Shown piece by piece: positions 25,328-37,352 of a stretch of DNA of 64,000 bases. The position numbers and the translations under genes are program-made. Source of the DNA: Monarcha castaneiventris obscurior (Eukaryota > Chordata > Aves > Passeriformes > Monarchidae); the NCBI GenBank assembly GCA_026261815.1, contig JAMPIT010000379.1, forward strand, positions 18,712,501 through 18,776,500, in the 5' to 3' direction. Below the pieces are notes generated by a model. The model had not been told where the DNA came from. It ran no database searches and saw only the letters and a program-made list of their open reading frames with translations. Position 1 is the first letter of the stretch. Every line of letters begins with the position of its first letter.

Positions 25328-28300
25328 GATGCAAAAGGGCATCTGGTATTTTTTGAAAGCATATGATAGAAAATAAAGCCTATAAATAAAACCTATGAGA
25401 AAAGGGATATTAGCCTTCAAAATAAGGTATGTTGGAAAGGGTAGGGGTCAGCATTGAAATAAATTTGGCTGTAGGCATTTCAATTTCAAGATAAGATATG
25501 TTGAGGTGGTTAAGGAAAACTGATTAGTCATTTATATTCATCTGTACAGAAAGTTAGCATGAAGAAGGGACATCTAGAAAAGGAGATACAGTTAACCCAC
25601 ATGTAGCTATTGATGAAAAAAGTGTCTTTCACTGGGAAGTCAAATTGGAGTCTGTATCAATCATCTTCTCTCTGCCCTACCCATTGCTTAACAAGAAATC
25701 CCAGCTTTTTTGTATCCATCACCTCCCCAACCTGATTCCCACTAGACACTCATCTTTATCCCCACAAGACAGAAAGCATCTTCAAATGAGCTATCAAAAA
25801 TAATAGAGGAAAAAAAACCCCTTACTTTCTGGCCTGGCAAGATTTTGCTAGTTGAGACTGGTTGCATTCCAAAATAGAGTTGGGTTCCTGCTTGTGTCAA
25901 TCTTTTTCTCAAAATGCCAAAATGCCCTGAGAAATCCCCGTTTCAGGACATAACCACTGGCTTAACCTGCACACCTGATACAGTTTTGTTAGACACTGCA
26001 GGGACACAATCTGCCACTTCAGACACAGCAAAGCCCTGTCTTAGCTGTGAGTGGAGCATGGTTCAGAGGGAGCAGGGACTTTAAGTAGAGGAGCACTAAG
26101 GTCCTTCAGCTGCTTGGAAGTATCTGTGGTCTGATGCAATAATCAGAGGTTTTTCCTCGCATGTGCTCAGACACCAAGGAGCAAGCTGCAGACTTGCACC
26201 AGTGCCTGTTCATGGGGCTTCCCCTTCCCAGCCTGGTGGCAGCAGCAAAAGTGTCTCAGCAGCTGCTTGCCTGGCAGGCCCCAGAGGGTGAAATTAAAGA
26301 CACTCTTAAAAGTTTCACTTTTTTTAAATAGAGGACTTAAAAGTCATGCATTTCAACAGAACATCTGCCATTTGGGCTGTGATGCAGAGTGTGTTGAAGT
26401 CATCCATTCTTACAGCTTGAGCCAGGCCTTTCAGATCAGAAGAGTCTCTGACTCCTATTTCTTCTATGGGTCAAGCATGGATAACAACACACAAACCTAA
26501 AGAATTTGTAGACAGTAGCAAAACTGAGAATTCACACCATGGCAGTGTGCTTCTGCTTGGTAAATTATAAATGGGGACTCACATTCACAGAAGGCACAAA
26601 AGCAGAGTTTAGGGGAAAGCAAGGAATATATATGGCGTTCCCCTCTTTGGCCAAATACAAGGAACTGAGGTATTGGGTTTGCTTAATTAGCAAAATCTTA
26701 ACAGGCCAGTACATAAAGGGATTTCCTACCCTCTCTGTTTTAACAGCTAGCCCCCCTATTTTGTCATTTATGTGACACAACATAAAGCTGCGTGCTGAAA
26801 CAGCTTTACAGAAAGCTGTTCTGAAACAGTCAGAAGAGGAATACAAAAGAAGAATCCTTCTGTTTTCTAGCAATGAATTACTAAAACATAAAGATCTGCA
26901 TTATTAAATTTTCACAGAATGGGCCTGTGGGTAATACAAAACCAAAGAAAGCTTAACAACATCCAAGGACAGCATCCAAGGTTCCCTCCTGTGAGACAAG
27001 CAAATTTCTCAATGTTTTTTCCCCCAGATTTCATCAAATGTACTTCTTGTTAATAACAGACTATTACCTGGCGTCTAGATGGTTTTTTTAAGCCTTGCAT
27101 CTAGATGTCTTTTCTGTTTTGCTGATGGTCACAAGCAGAACAAGCCTGTGAGCTGACATGTGAGATCAGTAGAAACAAAAGGCAGGGAGTCCTCTCTATT
27201 CCTGCTTACATCAGAAGGCCTTGGTGTTTGTCTGTTTTGTAACAAAGAAGGATAACTGGCCCTCAGTATGCAGCATGCCTGAGAAGTGCCTTGATCAGGT
27301 CAAGTTCTGTGTCAAGTCTTTTTAGACCTGGAAATACAGTTTTGTTTTTGGGGGGAAAGCACGCTTTTCAGTGATAATATTTGCCTGCTCTTGTATTGAC
27401 CAAATCTTAAAGAAAAACTTGTGTATAGAATTTCTGAGACAAAAATGCTTTTCCATGTTCTTTTCATATGAAGAGAGAATAAATATTTAAGTGAGTCAGA
27501 CCTACCGGTTATTAATGAGAGAGCCAAAAAGCATTCATTTTGCTGGCCACCTTTGCAAGGGTTAATCACACATTTCCATAACCTGCTTATATAGCTTTCC
27601 CTATATACCACGGATGACTCTGGAAGGTCAGACTTACAGAATCCTGTATGCTCAGACTCTAAAGCCCTGCAAAACACACATGACTCACATCTAATTGTTA
27701 GCATTTATCATTTTTATATTCCAAGTATACTCAATAAAATGGGATTTACTCTGTTGATGCGACAGTTGAAATATTTTTTGCTTAGATGTAAGCAAGAGGT
27801 TATGATTGCTCAGTTTTCTGATTGGTACAGGCACATTACAGCACCGTGTTTCAAGCATAGAGGTGTTACAAGGGAATAGATGATAGAAGTCTTTTGAACA
27901 ATAACTTTGTATGCATAATATATACAGCACTGTATACACACACATGTGCCCTCTTGAATTCTAATATGAAAATGCAGTCATATCCTACACAAACTTGCTC
28001 TAAAAAATGGGGTGGAAGCACATTCAGCTAATGATGACTGTGTGAGGGAGTCACAGGTTAAATTTGCTTACTAGTTTAGTAAGACAAAAGAGTGCAAACT
28101 AAGGAGGGTTCCCTGGGCTAATTCTCTAACAGTCAATCAGTTATTTCTATTAAAAGAAAATTAAAGCAAAAGAGATAGAGGATTATTATAATAAAAATAA
28201 ACTACCTTCAGACAAAAGAAAATGTATCAAAATACCGACTGGGAAGTAGTAGAGAATGGATATGATCTACCCCATTCATTTTACTTTAATTAGTTATATA

Positions 28301-29900
28301 CATCCTGCATCCACTTGTTATAAATGTATTCCAACATTTTATATAAAAAATGCTCACCAATAACTGCTGGAGCTGTTGTCCAAACTCATAACCATTATAT
28401 TCTGAGATGTGTTTTCCATACATTGCTAGTATCCATTAGCTTTTGAAAACTAATTAGCACAAATTCTGTATCATTGTGGGCTGACTAGTTCCCTTCATAC
28501 TTCTTTCAAAGACAGAAAATGAATGATGTGTGTGTATTTGTGTGTGTTTACTCTCTCTTCTGTGTGTTGTTTACACAGAGCATCACTGAATAAGCTTACA
28601 CTCATTTGAAAGGTGAATGTCTGGGCTCTCAGACCCCAGGGCCTTGAACTAGTTGCATCCATATTGCCTCTTGACCAGGCTCGAATCTCAGTCATTCCCA
28701 CAAGGTGCATGCAGTTTTGAACTCACAACAACAGCTGAACATGCTCCAAACAGCACAAGAGCTCATGTGCAGAGACTGCAGCCTGGGTAGTGTTTACAGT
28801 CAGGATCCCAGCTGGCAGGACAGCACAGACACGCATGCTACGAGTGCAGCCTTTCCTTATGTGCATATATGTATGCATTACCTAAGCAAACAAGCTTATT
28901 TACAGAAGTTTCATTTGGGTAAGGAAGGAGTATTCATCACCTCAGATTTGTCTTTCACAGCTGGCTCCTGTGGTACAGAGACTTTGCCATGACATCTGCC
29001 TGATCCCTGGATAAACATGGCTGTGAACACATGTGCTCCTTCTGCTTCTCTGTTTGTATTAGGGGCAGTGTATTCACCTACAAAACTTGTGTGACCATTA
29101 AGATACAGTCTGCCTTAAGATGCCTCTTTCTGTTTAAGGAAGAAATTTATCAGGACGAAGAAAAAAATGTATTTATTGTACATTCAGAAAACAGAAACAG
29201 TGAGTAGTGCTTTCCCAGAAAAAGAAAATGCTACTGTTTATTTTATGGGCAATAGTTTCTCAAAGTGAGTATAAAAACCTGGCTCTGCAAAGACCAGTGT
29301 CAGCAATGTGGCAGCAAAAATGGTCTATTCTTTTAGCTATTTCTAGCTACAGTCTTGTTCCTGTGAAGAAAACTGTAAAGACAGATACTTGTATTCATGT
29401 GCTGCTCCTACTGAAATAAACACAACTTGAAGAAGATTCATTTTATCCCAAGGACTAAACTCTCCCTCTGCAAACTGCACAGACAATTCTGCTATTTTCT
29501 CTTATTTTACTCATACCATGCTAATAGAGAAAACGTTCTGGGCAAGCTATACCCTCCCTTATAAGTAGTTTTATTACAACACATCCCATGATTCAAACTG
29601 GACATATTAGACTATGTGCTGTGCCAAATTAAGCACTTTTTTTTTTCCTAGGAGAAATAGGCAAGTTCCAGGGCTGAGCACAAATCACTTTCTGCGAGTA
29701 CGCAGCAGTCTGTCCCCAGTGCTCGGTTACATTTGGCCAGAAAGATTATAGAAGTCTTTTGTTTGCCTGGATGGATGAGCACCCAGTTTAAGATAAACAC
29801 TTGCGCATTTGAATTTTCATGCGAGAATACTTGCCAATATAACTGCAGATTCACTTTCTGCAAATACACAGGCAAGGCAGCCTGACTGTAAAATACTCAT
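25328..29900. other. Unique non-coding DNA
   Basis: No gene recognised. The minus-strand frame at 27312-27704 (130 codons, true ATG) is the longest here but has no recognisable domain, signal or repeat. Frames at 26539-26775 plus and 26565-26873 minus are antisense shadows of each other. A perfect 9-bp hairpin lies at 26799-26820. A TG-rich patch occurs at about 28527-28551. Confidence 0.5.
26799..26820. other. Perfect 9-bp inverted repeat, 4-base loop
   Basis: AACAGCTTT at 26799-26807 is followed by ACAG and then AAAGCTGTT at 26812-26820. The sequence CTGAAACAG also occurs on both sides, so the palindrome lies inside a short direct repeat. No T run follows that would suggest a Pol III terminator. 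Confidence 0.8.
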
Positions 29901-29989
29901 GAAATTGTACGTGTGTATCTGAAAACAAGTGCAATTAAATATGAAGGCAAACCCACTGCAGAATATTTGCTGCGTCTGTTCACCTCAGT

Positions 29990-30180
29990 TATTTTCTGCA
30001 GTAAAGGACCATGTGTGCTTGTAATCCTATGGAGAAATATTAGTCTTGCATTAATATTAGGTGAAACGAAGTAGAATCATCAGCTTCATCTGACAAAAAG
30101 TGAAAGAGGCAACTATAGCTGATCATTAGCAAAATGATCAGCCCCAAATTAAAAAGGCCAATAGATAAAATTCTGTTTCA
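29990..30180. promoter_or_regulatory. Candidate conserved non-coding element
   Basis: An unrepetitive stretch with AT-rich transcription-factor-like words: GCATTAATATTAG and repeated TGATCA/ATGATCAG words at about 30119-30142. Composition is even, without simple repeats. This is inference from texture only, as no alignment is available. Confidence 0.2.
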
Positions 30181-31139
30181 GCCTGCTGGGTTTCTCAACT
30201 TCTTTTTTGTCCTTTTTTTCATCTCAGATCAGCTTTCTCCTTTCCAGGGACCAGTAATGGTTTAATTGCATGCAACACATGTTCTTGTAATCAGTGAAGT
30301 TTGTTTTCATCTATGTGCCCTTTTAAAGGGGAACTCACTTGTCTTCTCTGGTGTTGGAGCAGTAAGAATTTAATTAGCAGCCAGAAACGTCTTTACTGAA
30401 AGATTCAAAACCTGAAGCACATAGTTCCCAAATGTGTGACTTATAGTAAACTAGACTAACCCAGCACAGACTCAGGTCCTTTGGAATGACCTATTCCCTC
30501 CCAAAGCTTCAGGATGGAGAGAGTCACCAGCTCTGCTCCTCATTATTGTTGTCTCAGCTTACTTCCCTAAAGTGAGGGGTAGTGGGAGGATGCGAGAGGT
30601 GCTAATCCACAGAGCAAAACACAGAAAGATTTACACCAGAGCTGAGTAAATATGGGTAAAGGAATGAACCCGATGTCTTTTTGAACCAAATCCTCTGTAA
30701 GTAATTTGCTTGATAAAACACAGCTCACATTTGGGCGGGGAGCTATGTTAGCAGACAGAGTGGAAATAGCATTAAACCTCCTTTAAGATGGTTTGCATAA
30801 TGTCAAATAGGTTAAAGAAACCCTGCTTCCTAAATTAAAACCATATTACTCTTAAAGGAAAAATTTACTTTGGACAATGGTAGTGGAAAGAATGACTATA
30901 TAATATAACTGTAATTAATTATTCACACGTGAACAGCATATAATGTTTGTGATTGCCCACAGTGTGTAATGTACATAGGGAAGTAATTGATGTGTGCTTT
31001 TGTATTGTCTGTGCCATCAAACGGTGCCAAACCAGGGGAGGAAAGGGGAAGCATGTGTTTGGAGTTTATGCACATAGGAAGGCCCATTGCAGCTTTAGAT
31101 AGATCTCCAGGAACATATGTGTCAAGTCAAGAATTCTTC
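30181..31139. other. Unique non-coding DNA
   Basis: No gene or repeat recognised. The frame at 30987-31298 plus overlaps the frame at 31237-31452 minus and matches no known family. This stretch leads into the CpG-enriched block that follows. Confidence 0.5.
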
Positions 31140-32040
31140 AAGAATAACTGTTTGGCTCGCCCTTCCAAACCTGTCCCCCAGCAGCTTCTCCTCCCTCCGG
31201 GGGAAAAAAAAATCCAATTCAAAAGTATGGTTATCTTCAGGGCACCTTACACAGAACAAAAACACCTAACTGAAACCAGGACCTGGACCTGCCTTTGAGG
31301 AGAAAGCAAAGATTTCCAAGTGCCGGTCTTCCTCTCTTGATCTCATATACTTCTGTTGTTAGTGAAAACTGTAAAACAGTATTTACAAGCTTCTGCACAG
31401 CATGAGACTGCCCGTCTGCATCACGGCTCGAGAGAGCTGGTTCTCTATACAACAGTGCAACCTAGTGGCTCCCAATAAAAGCTCTGCGCTTCAGCCACAA
31501 AGCTGTTTGGCATCTCTTGCTGATATTTTAGTATTTGAAAAACAGTACTTGCATCAAACAGTCTTGTTTTACACACTCGCGTACGTCGTTAGCACAGACA
31601 CGGGACAAAGGTCTCTTCAATAGCATCGCAGAATCTCAAAAATGTTGGCATAACAGAGTGAACTTTGGGAGGGTAAATGGTGGGTTGGCATTGGGTTGCG
31701 CCTTGCAGGCTATTACTCAAGTTGCGTAATTTATGCAAGTGGTTTTGATGAAGCTAATGTGATTATTCACGCGTGTAAGGATTTCTCTCATGCTTAAGGG
31801 TTACTGGACCAGTCCCCGAGTCAGAAATTCTTCGGCAAGCTGTCATCAGTACCAAAGCAGGGCTACTGACAGGCTTGAAGTCATCTGCTCTAAGCCGGAC
31901 GGGTATTTATTGCAAACTGGTGTTAAGTTTGCCCACATTGTTTGGAGGATTTCAGATTCGAAGGATAGGGAATACTGCAAGGAGTGCAGTAATGGCAAAT
32001 ATCACAGTGTGGTAAATTACATTAAAAAGAAAACGTTGTC
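31140..32040. promoter_or_regulatory. CpG-enriched island-like block, candidate regulatory element
   Basis: By hand count this 900-base block holds about two dozen CpG dinucleotides, several times the density I see in ordinary parts of the window, such as the first kilobase with about five. The densest point is 31578-31588, with four CpGs in 11 bases. Others include a CACGCGTG word near 31769 and GCCGGACGGG near 31894. GC content is only moderate, so it is not a classic strong CpG island. CpG retention in otherwise CpG-poor vertebrate DNA suggests either germline hypomethylation (promoter or enhancer) or sequence conservation. Short frames cross it on both strands without recognisable domains. 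Confidence 0.35.
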
Positions 32041-33218
32041 TTAATAAAGGCTTGATCCAAAGCCCATTTAAAAGTCATTGCAGGAAGGGTGCTTTACACG
32101 TTCTGATCTGCCCATTAGAGAAAGGCAGGGGGGAAAAAAAGCCTCATTTAGTGCTGACACAATGTTTTCAACTCAGCCCATTTGTAATAAGATGCTCTTT
32201 AGCCAAATCATTTAAGTCATTTGGAAATCATTTAGAATTCTCTTTCAGAGCAATTAGTAAAAAGCTAAAAGCCTCAAATGGTTCTTTGTGGTAGTTTCAT
32301 AATTGTTATTTTAAACAAGAAAATATCACCTTAAAGCAGAAAAAGAAAACCATCCATTGCTACTGAAAGTATCTGTGCGCAGTCTGGAGATCTGAGGGAT
32401 AGAGAAAAGGTGACCTTTTCCAGATCTATGCATTCCATATAACAGTCTTTTTCTGTCTCCCGAAGAACACACTGGGGAGGAAATCATTCACTATACTTGT
32501 TTATATGAGATGTTATAGTAAGAATTAAATGTAATTTAGTGGGACAATAAAATCTTCTCAAGTACTGATATTCGACACAGTATTGTTGTGTTTGGGGTGG
32601 ATTTGGGGATGATTAAATGAGTAAATCACACAGATCTGAAACATTTTTTTCACCTCCTCAGATGGCATCTTGATCGTGCATGCACTGTGAACACCACAAG
32701 CCTATAGGTCAGACCTGAAATTATAGCTAAAACTCAGGTCCTGAGGTACATGGACTGTTTATATCGATGAAAATTTATGATGTCTATACCTTAAATCCCC
32801 GGCCTCTCTTTTACATTGACTTCTTTACTATTTGCTGCTTTATTTTATGGTGATCCCTTGCCCTCTATAAATATATCACGGTTATTTAACCCTAGATCCC
32901 AACCATAGTTTTCAGTATTTCAGGAGGGATCTATTTGTTACATAGTCTGCTACTGGGGGTTTTATAATCCTATACATTAACAGCTATTATTTCACTGAAG
33001 TTAAAAATTTTCAACTATTTTCATCTTGTCATTTAACTTGATGATGTTTGGTATTACAGCCAAGAACAGAAAACTGTGTGCTGTTTTTCTAAGATTATAT
33101 TGAGGTACAAATCTTCTTTAATCTCCTGCAGTGATTGAGTTATTTTCTATTAAATATTTATCAGTGGAAAAATGAATAAATTTAACTGTAATAAATTATA
33201 GTTTGGCAGACTTAATTG
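32041..33218. other. AT-rich non-coding DNA, possibly conserved
   Basis: No gene recognised and almost no simple repeat. Homeodomain-type words (CAATTAG, TAATTTAG and similar) and TCATTTAAGTCATTT-type words occur at 32205-32270. It adjoins the CpG-enriched block and the duplicated block. A regulatory role is inference only. Confidence 0.3.
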
Positions 33219-33620
33219 CCTATTGTTATTTAAAAAAAAAAATCAGCCTTATAAAAATCTGACCTAATCCTAGAAACATGCCATGGAGTAATTAAAGTTT
33301 TCTGTGGGGATAGACTGCAATAATTATCTTGTTTTGACTGAGCTTCTTATTATTTTAGCCTGAAAAATAAAACTGAAAAACAGGAAAGGCATATAGATTT
33401 GCAAAACCTATTGTCTGATGTTAAAATTGTTAAGAAAATATGAGTCAGTATTATGCAAATTCTGACCTAATCCCAGCAACATATTGGTAGGTAATTGTAT
33501 TTTTCTTTAAAAGGGGACAGACCCTACAATAATTATGCCTTGTTAGTGTCCACATTGCTATATTTTTGATTTATGTATTTTTGTGGGAGCTGACAGATAA
33601 GCAAGAAAAATTGACATATT
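33219..33620. repeat. Diverged ~190-200 bp tandem duplication in AT-rich DNA
   Basis: Two adjacent units share words in the same order. Each starts with CCTATTG (33219 and 33408), then has the 13-base identity TCTGACCTAATCC (33258-33270 and 33461-33473), then an AAC/AACAT word and GTAATT. A GGGGA-AGAC word follows, then CAATAATTAT. Each ends in an A-rich stretch with CTGA words. The second unit begins about where the first ends, so the arrangement is tandem. Both units keep TAATTA-type homeodomain words. No known interspersed repeat fits. The right edge is approximate. Confidence 0.55.
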
Positions 33621-34854
33621 ATAAACTAATAAAAATAAATAATATCTGAATCTGCCTAGCAGCAATGCACATTGGGAAGCTAAATCAATGCATTAATCAC
33701 ACAAATTTTGAGTAAAGTATAGTTTGTGCTAAATGAAAAAGTGACCTATACCAAACAGAGCTAAATATTGAAATCTTAGCACTACTTCTGTTTGCACCTG
33801 CCTTAATTCCTGAGGTCAAACAATGTAAGAATTTGACCTATACTATTTTTCTGATTATCCTGTGCAATATTGCAGGACAAATTTTTTGCCATGCTCATCT
33901 TTCTTATGATTTTAATAACCTTCCACCTGTTAGATCTGCCTTGTTCCCCAAGGTAAGAAAGAATTACCTTTAAAAGAAAAATTTGGTTAGCATCTCTCTC
34001 CCCCGCCCCCTCTCTCTATGTTTTAGCACAACATTTATTTTAGGGTGCTTGTTTACTAAAATGCTCTTGCTTTTCTGTGGGAAAGCATTGCCTTTTAAGT
34101 GCCAGATTAAAAAAAACCCCAAACATAATTTTGGTATCCAGTAACCACTAAGTCTGGGAGTTCTGCTCTAGTGCACCAGCATTGTGGACAAATTGACAAT
34201 GTAAATATTGCAGGAATGAGCGTGGGGTTGGGCAGAATCTAACAACTGGTATTGTTTAACACAACTGATAGGAAACTGATGAACTGATCACAGTACTCTC
34301 CCTTGCTTCAGGTTTTTGCCCATATTATCTCATCACACTGACATGGCTGGGCCAAATCCACATGTTAATAATGTCACCAAGTTAGCAGCCTGGGTCTGAA
34401 TTTTTCTCAACGATTGCAATTTGAATATATTGAAAGAAAATATCAGACTCTCATGAACAAAGAATATACACATTTCATTGTCTTCTCTTACACTGTCTGC
34501 AAATGCCACTGCATGTCATCCTGTTTTGGCATTTCCAGAGTAATCCCTCGCTTTAAGGGCTTTAAAGCAAGGATTGCACAAGCTCGGTGGAGAAAAAGGA
34601 AACAAGGTCTGAAAAACAGCTCAGCTCTAAGGCAATTCCCTCTGCAGCTTCCCACCCCCCAGGTAAAGCACCATTCCTCACAGGCACCCAGGCCACACAT
34701 CAGCTCCAGTTGCTGGGTCTGGGACCACCGTGCAGCCTTGCTTTGTAGCCAGCTGAGCTGAGCATGAGCTGAGGCTGCCCACAGTCTCAGGAGGTGGCAC
34801 CTTCCAAGAACAACCTGAGCTTCTATCAGCATGTAATGCATATGGTCATGGTAT
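33621..34854. other. AT-rich to mixed non-coding DNA
   Basis: No gene recognised. A CT/CCCC-rich patch at about 33996-34018 is a simple repeat. A further TTTGACCTATACTA word at 33834-33847 may be a relic of the duplicated unit just upstream. The GC-richer 34.62-34.76 kb part supports open frames on both strands (34414-34761 plus and 34488-35042 minus), discussed separately. Confidence 0.45.
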
Positions 34855-35042
34855 ATCACAAAATCACAGAACCGCTCAGGTTGGGAAAAACCCCCAAGAT
34901 CTTTGAGTTCAACAATTAACCCTGCACCATTGTGTTCACCACTAAACCATATCCCCAAATGCCACGTCCACATGCTTTTTGAACCTGTCTTGATAAGCCC
35001 CTTGAGGGCTGCTTTGTGCCTGCTGCTGCCATGTAAATGCAT
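34488..35042 (-). other. Longest open frame, chimaera of CR1 3' end and unique DNA (probably not a gene)
   Basis: A 184-codon frame with a true ATG at 35042. Its N-terminal third translates a CR1 3' fragment (34855-about 34990) and neighbouring DNA. The remainder reads through GC-richer unique sequence that also has an antisense plus-strand frame of 115 codons. No domain, signal peptide or repeat is recognised; it is Trp-, Leu- and Cys-rich, as chance translations often are. It is listed for completeness as the longest frame in the window; a coding role is unlikely. Confidence 0.3.
34855..34990 (-). mobile_element. CR1 3'-end fragment
   Basis: Read on the plus strand it starts with the CR1 terminal words TCACAAAATCACAGAA, then CAGGTTGGGAAAAACC, AAGATCTTTGAGTTCAAC, and ACCACTAAACCATATCCC with GCCACGTCCACATG. 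This is the inverted 3' end of a CR1 of the type whose terminal region contains 'accactaaaccatgtccc'. Only about 135 bases survive. The right boundary is vague. Confidence 0.85.
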
Positions 35043-37298
35043 TTTATTTAATGTGTCATTTCAATAAAAGAACTGAGGGAGATCAGATGACAGTGCCAAG
35101 TGATGAGCTCAAAATAATAGATAAAAAACCCACAAAATTAAAAAAATAAATACAAACGAAGTAGTTTTTCCACACAAAAGCAGTTGGTACCATCCACGAG
35201 TTCGTTTCAGAGGTGAAAGCCATCCAGCTGGCCCTAGATATGTTGGCAAGCAAAGAGCACTCAAAATTTACATTAATTCAAACAGTGAACAGACAAAGTC
35301 ACAGAAAAAGCTATCAAATGCTGTTAAAAAACAATACTGTAAATGTAGAAATAAGAACATACAACCATGTGCACTCATATGTTATGTGCACTTAAATACA
35401 CATTTGGCAAAAGCAAATCATCTCAAAGAGGTGTTTCAAATCATTCCTTGACTTTGCTGTTTCCCACTGGCTTCCCTGCCTCATCAATTCTTTTGGTATG
35501 TGAATCCCAGACCTAGGTATTTCTCTGTCACAGAAAAAATGCAGGCATGAAGCTCAGAATTAAGGACTTCATGTCTCTTTCGGAGATGTCCCTGAGATCA
35601 TGGGATAATGATCATTTCCATCATGTTAGTAAAGGAAAGTCCTGCTTCAGGGTCTTCCATCACTCACACTGCAGCATAAATCAGGGAGTGTTAGGTCATG
35701 TAAGACAAGAACTGTTCCTAAAATGTCCAATACAAAAGCAGTTTTGGTCTAGATTTCTGCAAAGAACAGCTAAAATAATATAATTTATCTCATTAACTGA
35801 ATCTACTCAGGAATCTCATAAAAATATACTAACAAAGGTCACCCAGTACCTCCATCCCAATAATACATTGTGTACCCATAGAATCAAAATTATCTTCTAT
35901 TTTTCTATCATTTCAACATTTGACACCACCAGTGCCAAAATCAACTTCTTCCAAGACAAGGGAGAAAAAGGCATCCATGTCAGCTCATCATGGGTCTCAG
36001 GGGGGAAGCCTGGAAGAGCCCATAGGCTTCCCCACCATTGAACTCTGAACTTGCTGGTCTGCTGGAAAGGATGGAAGCAAAGATTTATACCCTGAGTAGA
36101 GCAGCAGTAGGAGCTGTCCTCTCACAGATGGACTTGGACTTGGAGCCTGAAGCCAGTAGGAGAGGGGAGGAAGAGCAAGAACTGCTGATGGAGAGAGTCC
36201 TGGCAGAGGCCTCAGCACCTGTTAAAAGCGGTGATGAAGAAATAAACATCAGCCAACTATAACAGATTAAACAGCTGATTCTATCAAGTGGAATGAAGCA
36301 CATCCCACACAGTCCTCAGATTAAGAATAACACAGATTTGAACAATAAATTCTCAAATAAAATTTATATAATTTTAAGTTTAGTAAGCCAACACCAAATA
36401 AATTATGCAATAAACTGCTAATTTATTAACTCTGACACTGTTCTCTGTCCCAAATACATAAAAGGTAGCAGCCATTCTGCCCGGGTGATGGGATTTCCAT
36501 GCTGGTGTTTAGGAGTCCATGGTGAGGAAAAATGTGTACATTGTGCTGAAACAATGAGACCCACATTTCTGACTTTAGACACCTTCAAACTCCATGTTAC
36601 TTATCTAAATGTGTAAACGTGCTTCCTCCAAGCCATGGGCCAGTAGAACCCCATGCTTCTGGAAAACAAAGCATGGTGAGACAATTATAATAATACCTGT
36701 ATTAACAAATAAAAGTGAAGCATTTTGACACAAGAATAACCTACATAATCTGAGACAATTTGGTCATGGAGCTGTTTATAGCAAAGCATTAAATTTAGCT
36801 GTAACAGCAGCTGACTTGTTCTCTGGAAACTCTATTCCCTGAAAGGCAGCATTACAATTAAAGAGTGAAGAGTATTTCAGCTGACATAGCATTCCTGATA
36901 TAGGCACAGTCAATCAAGGGAAAGGCCAAAGCAACAGTCAGATAAAAGACTAATAAAGCCACGAATGACAATAAAAGTCCACTGAAAGCTTTATTAGACT
37001 GGTGAAAACCTAGCTCAGAACATAAAAGAGCCCTTTCGCAGAGTAACCCCCAAACCTTTTACCATGGCTTGCAATAGATGTCACACTGTACTGGTGAGGG
37101 TCCCAAAAAGCATAACAGGCACCAAAAAAATCAAGTCCCAATCAGGACTGCAAATAGACTAGTATGCTGAGTAAGTTGCTTTATTGTAATATTCTGTGAT
37201 AGAGGTTGGACTACCCCTGAACTTCCTGGGAACAGCAATTCCTTAGCTACCTTTTCTCATCTGTAGATCTCAAATTACTTTGAAAAAAATGAAATGTC
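34991..37298. other. Unique non-coding DNA
   Basis: No gene recognised. The frame at 36038-36262 (74 codons, Glu/Leu-rich and predicted helical) matches no family I know and has an overlapping antisense frame. Other frames are short. Confidence 0.5.
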
Positions 37299-37352
37299 AC
37301 ATTTTTCATTTTCCAGGAAAGGAAGCTGAGGCATGGCGGGATGTTGTAACAC
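37299..37352 (-). repeat. MIR-like ancient SINE fragment, antisense
   Basis: The plus strand reads ATTTTTCATTTTCCAGGAAA followed by GGAAGCTGAGGCATGG and TTGTAAC. This parallels the antisense MIR core 'cattttacagatgaggaaactgaggca' and following 'gttaagtaac'. The diagnosis is from the remembered consensus only. Confidence 0.45.

Noticed and set aside
27312..27704. 130-codon minus frame with a true ATG
   Set aside because: No family, motif or neighbouring exon recognised; its length is within chance for 64 kb on two strands.
34488..35042. Longest frame as a genuine protein gene
   Set aside because: It starts in or next to a CR1 3' end and continues into unique DNA with an antisense frame; listed only as a curiosity.
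36038..36262. Glu/Leu-rich 74-codon frame that could be a coiled coil
   Set aside because: Short, has an open antisense partner, and no family or splice evidence.
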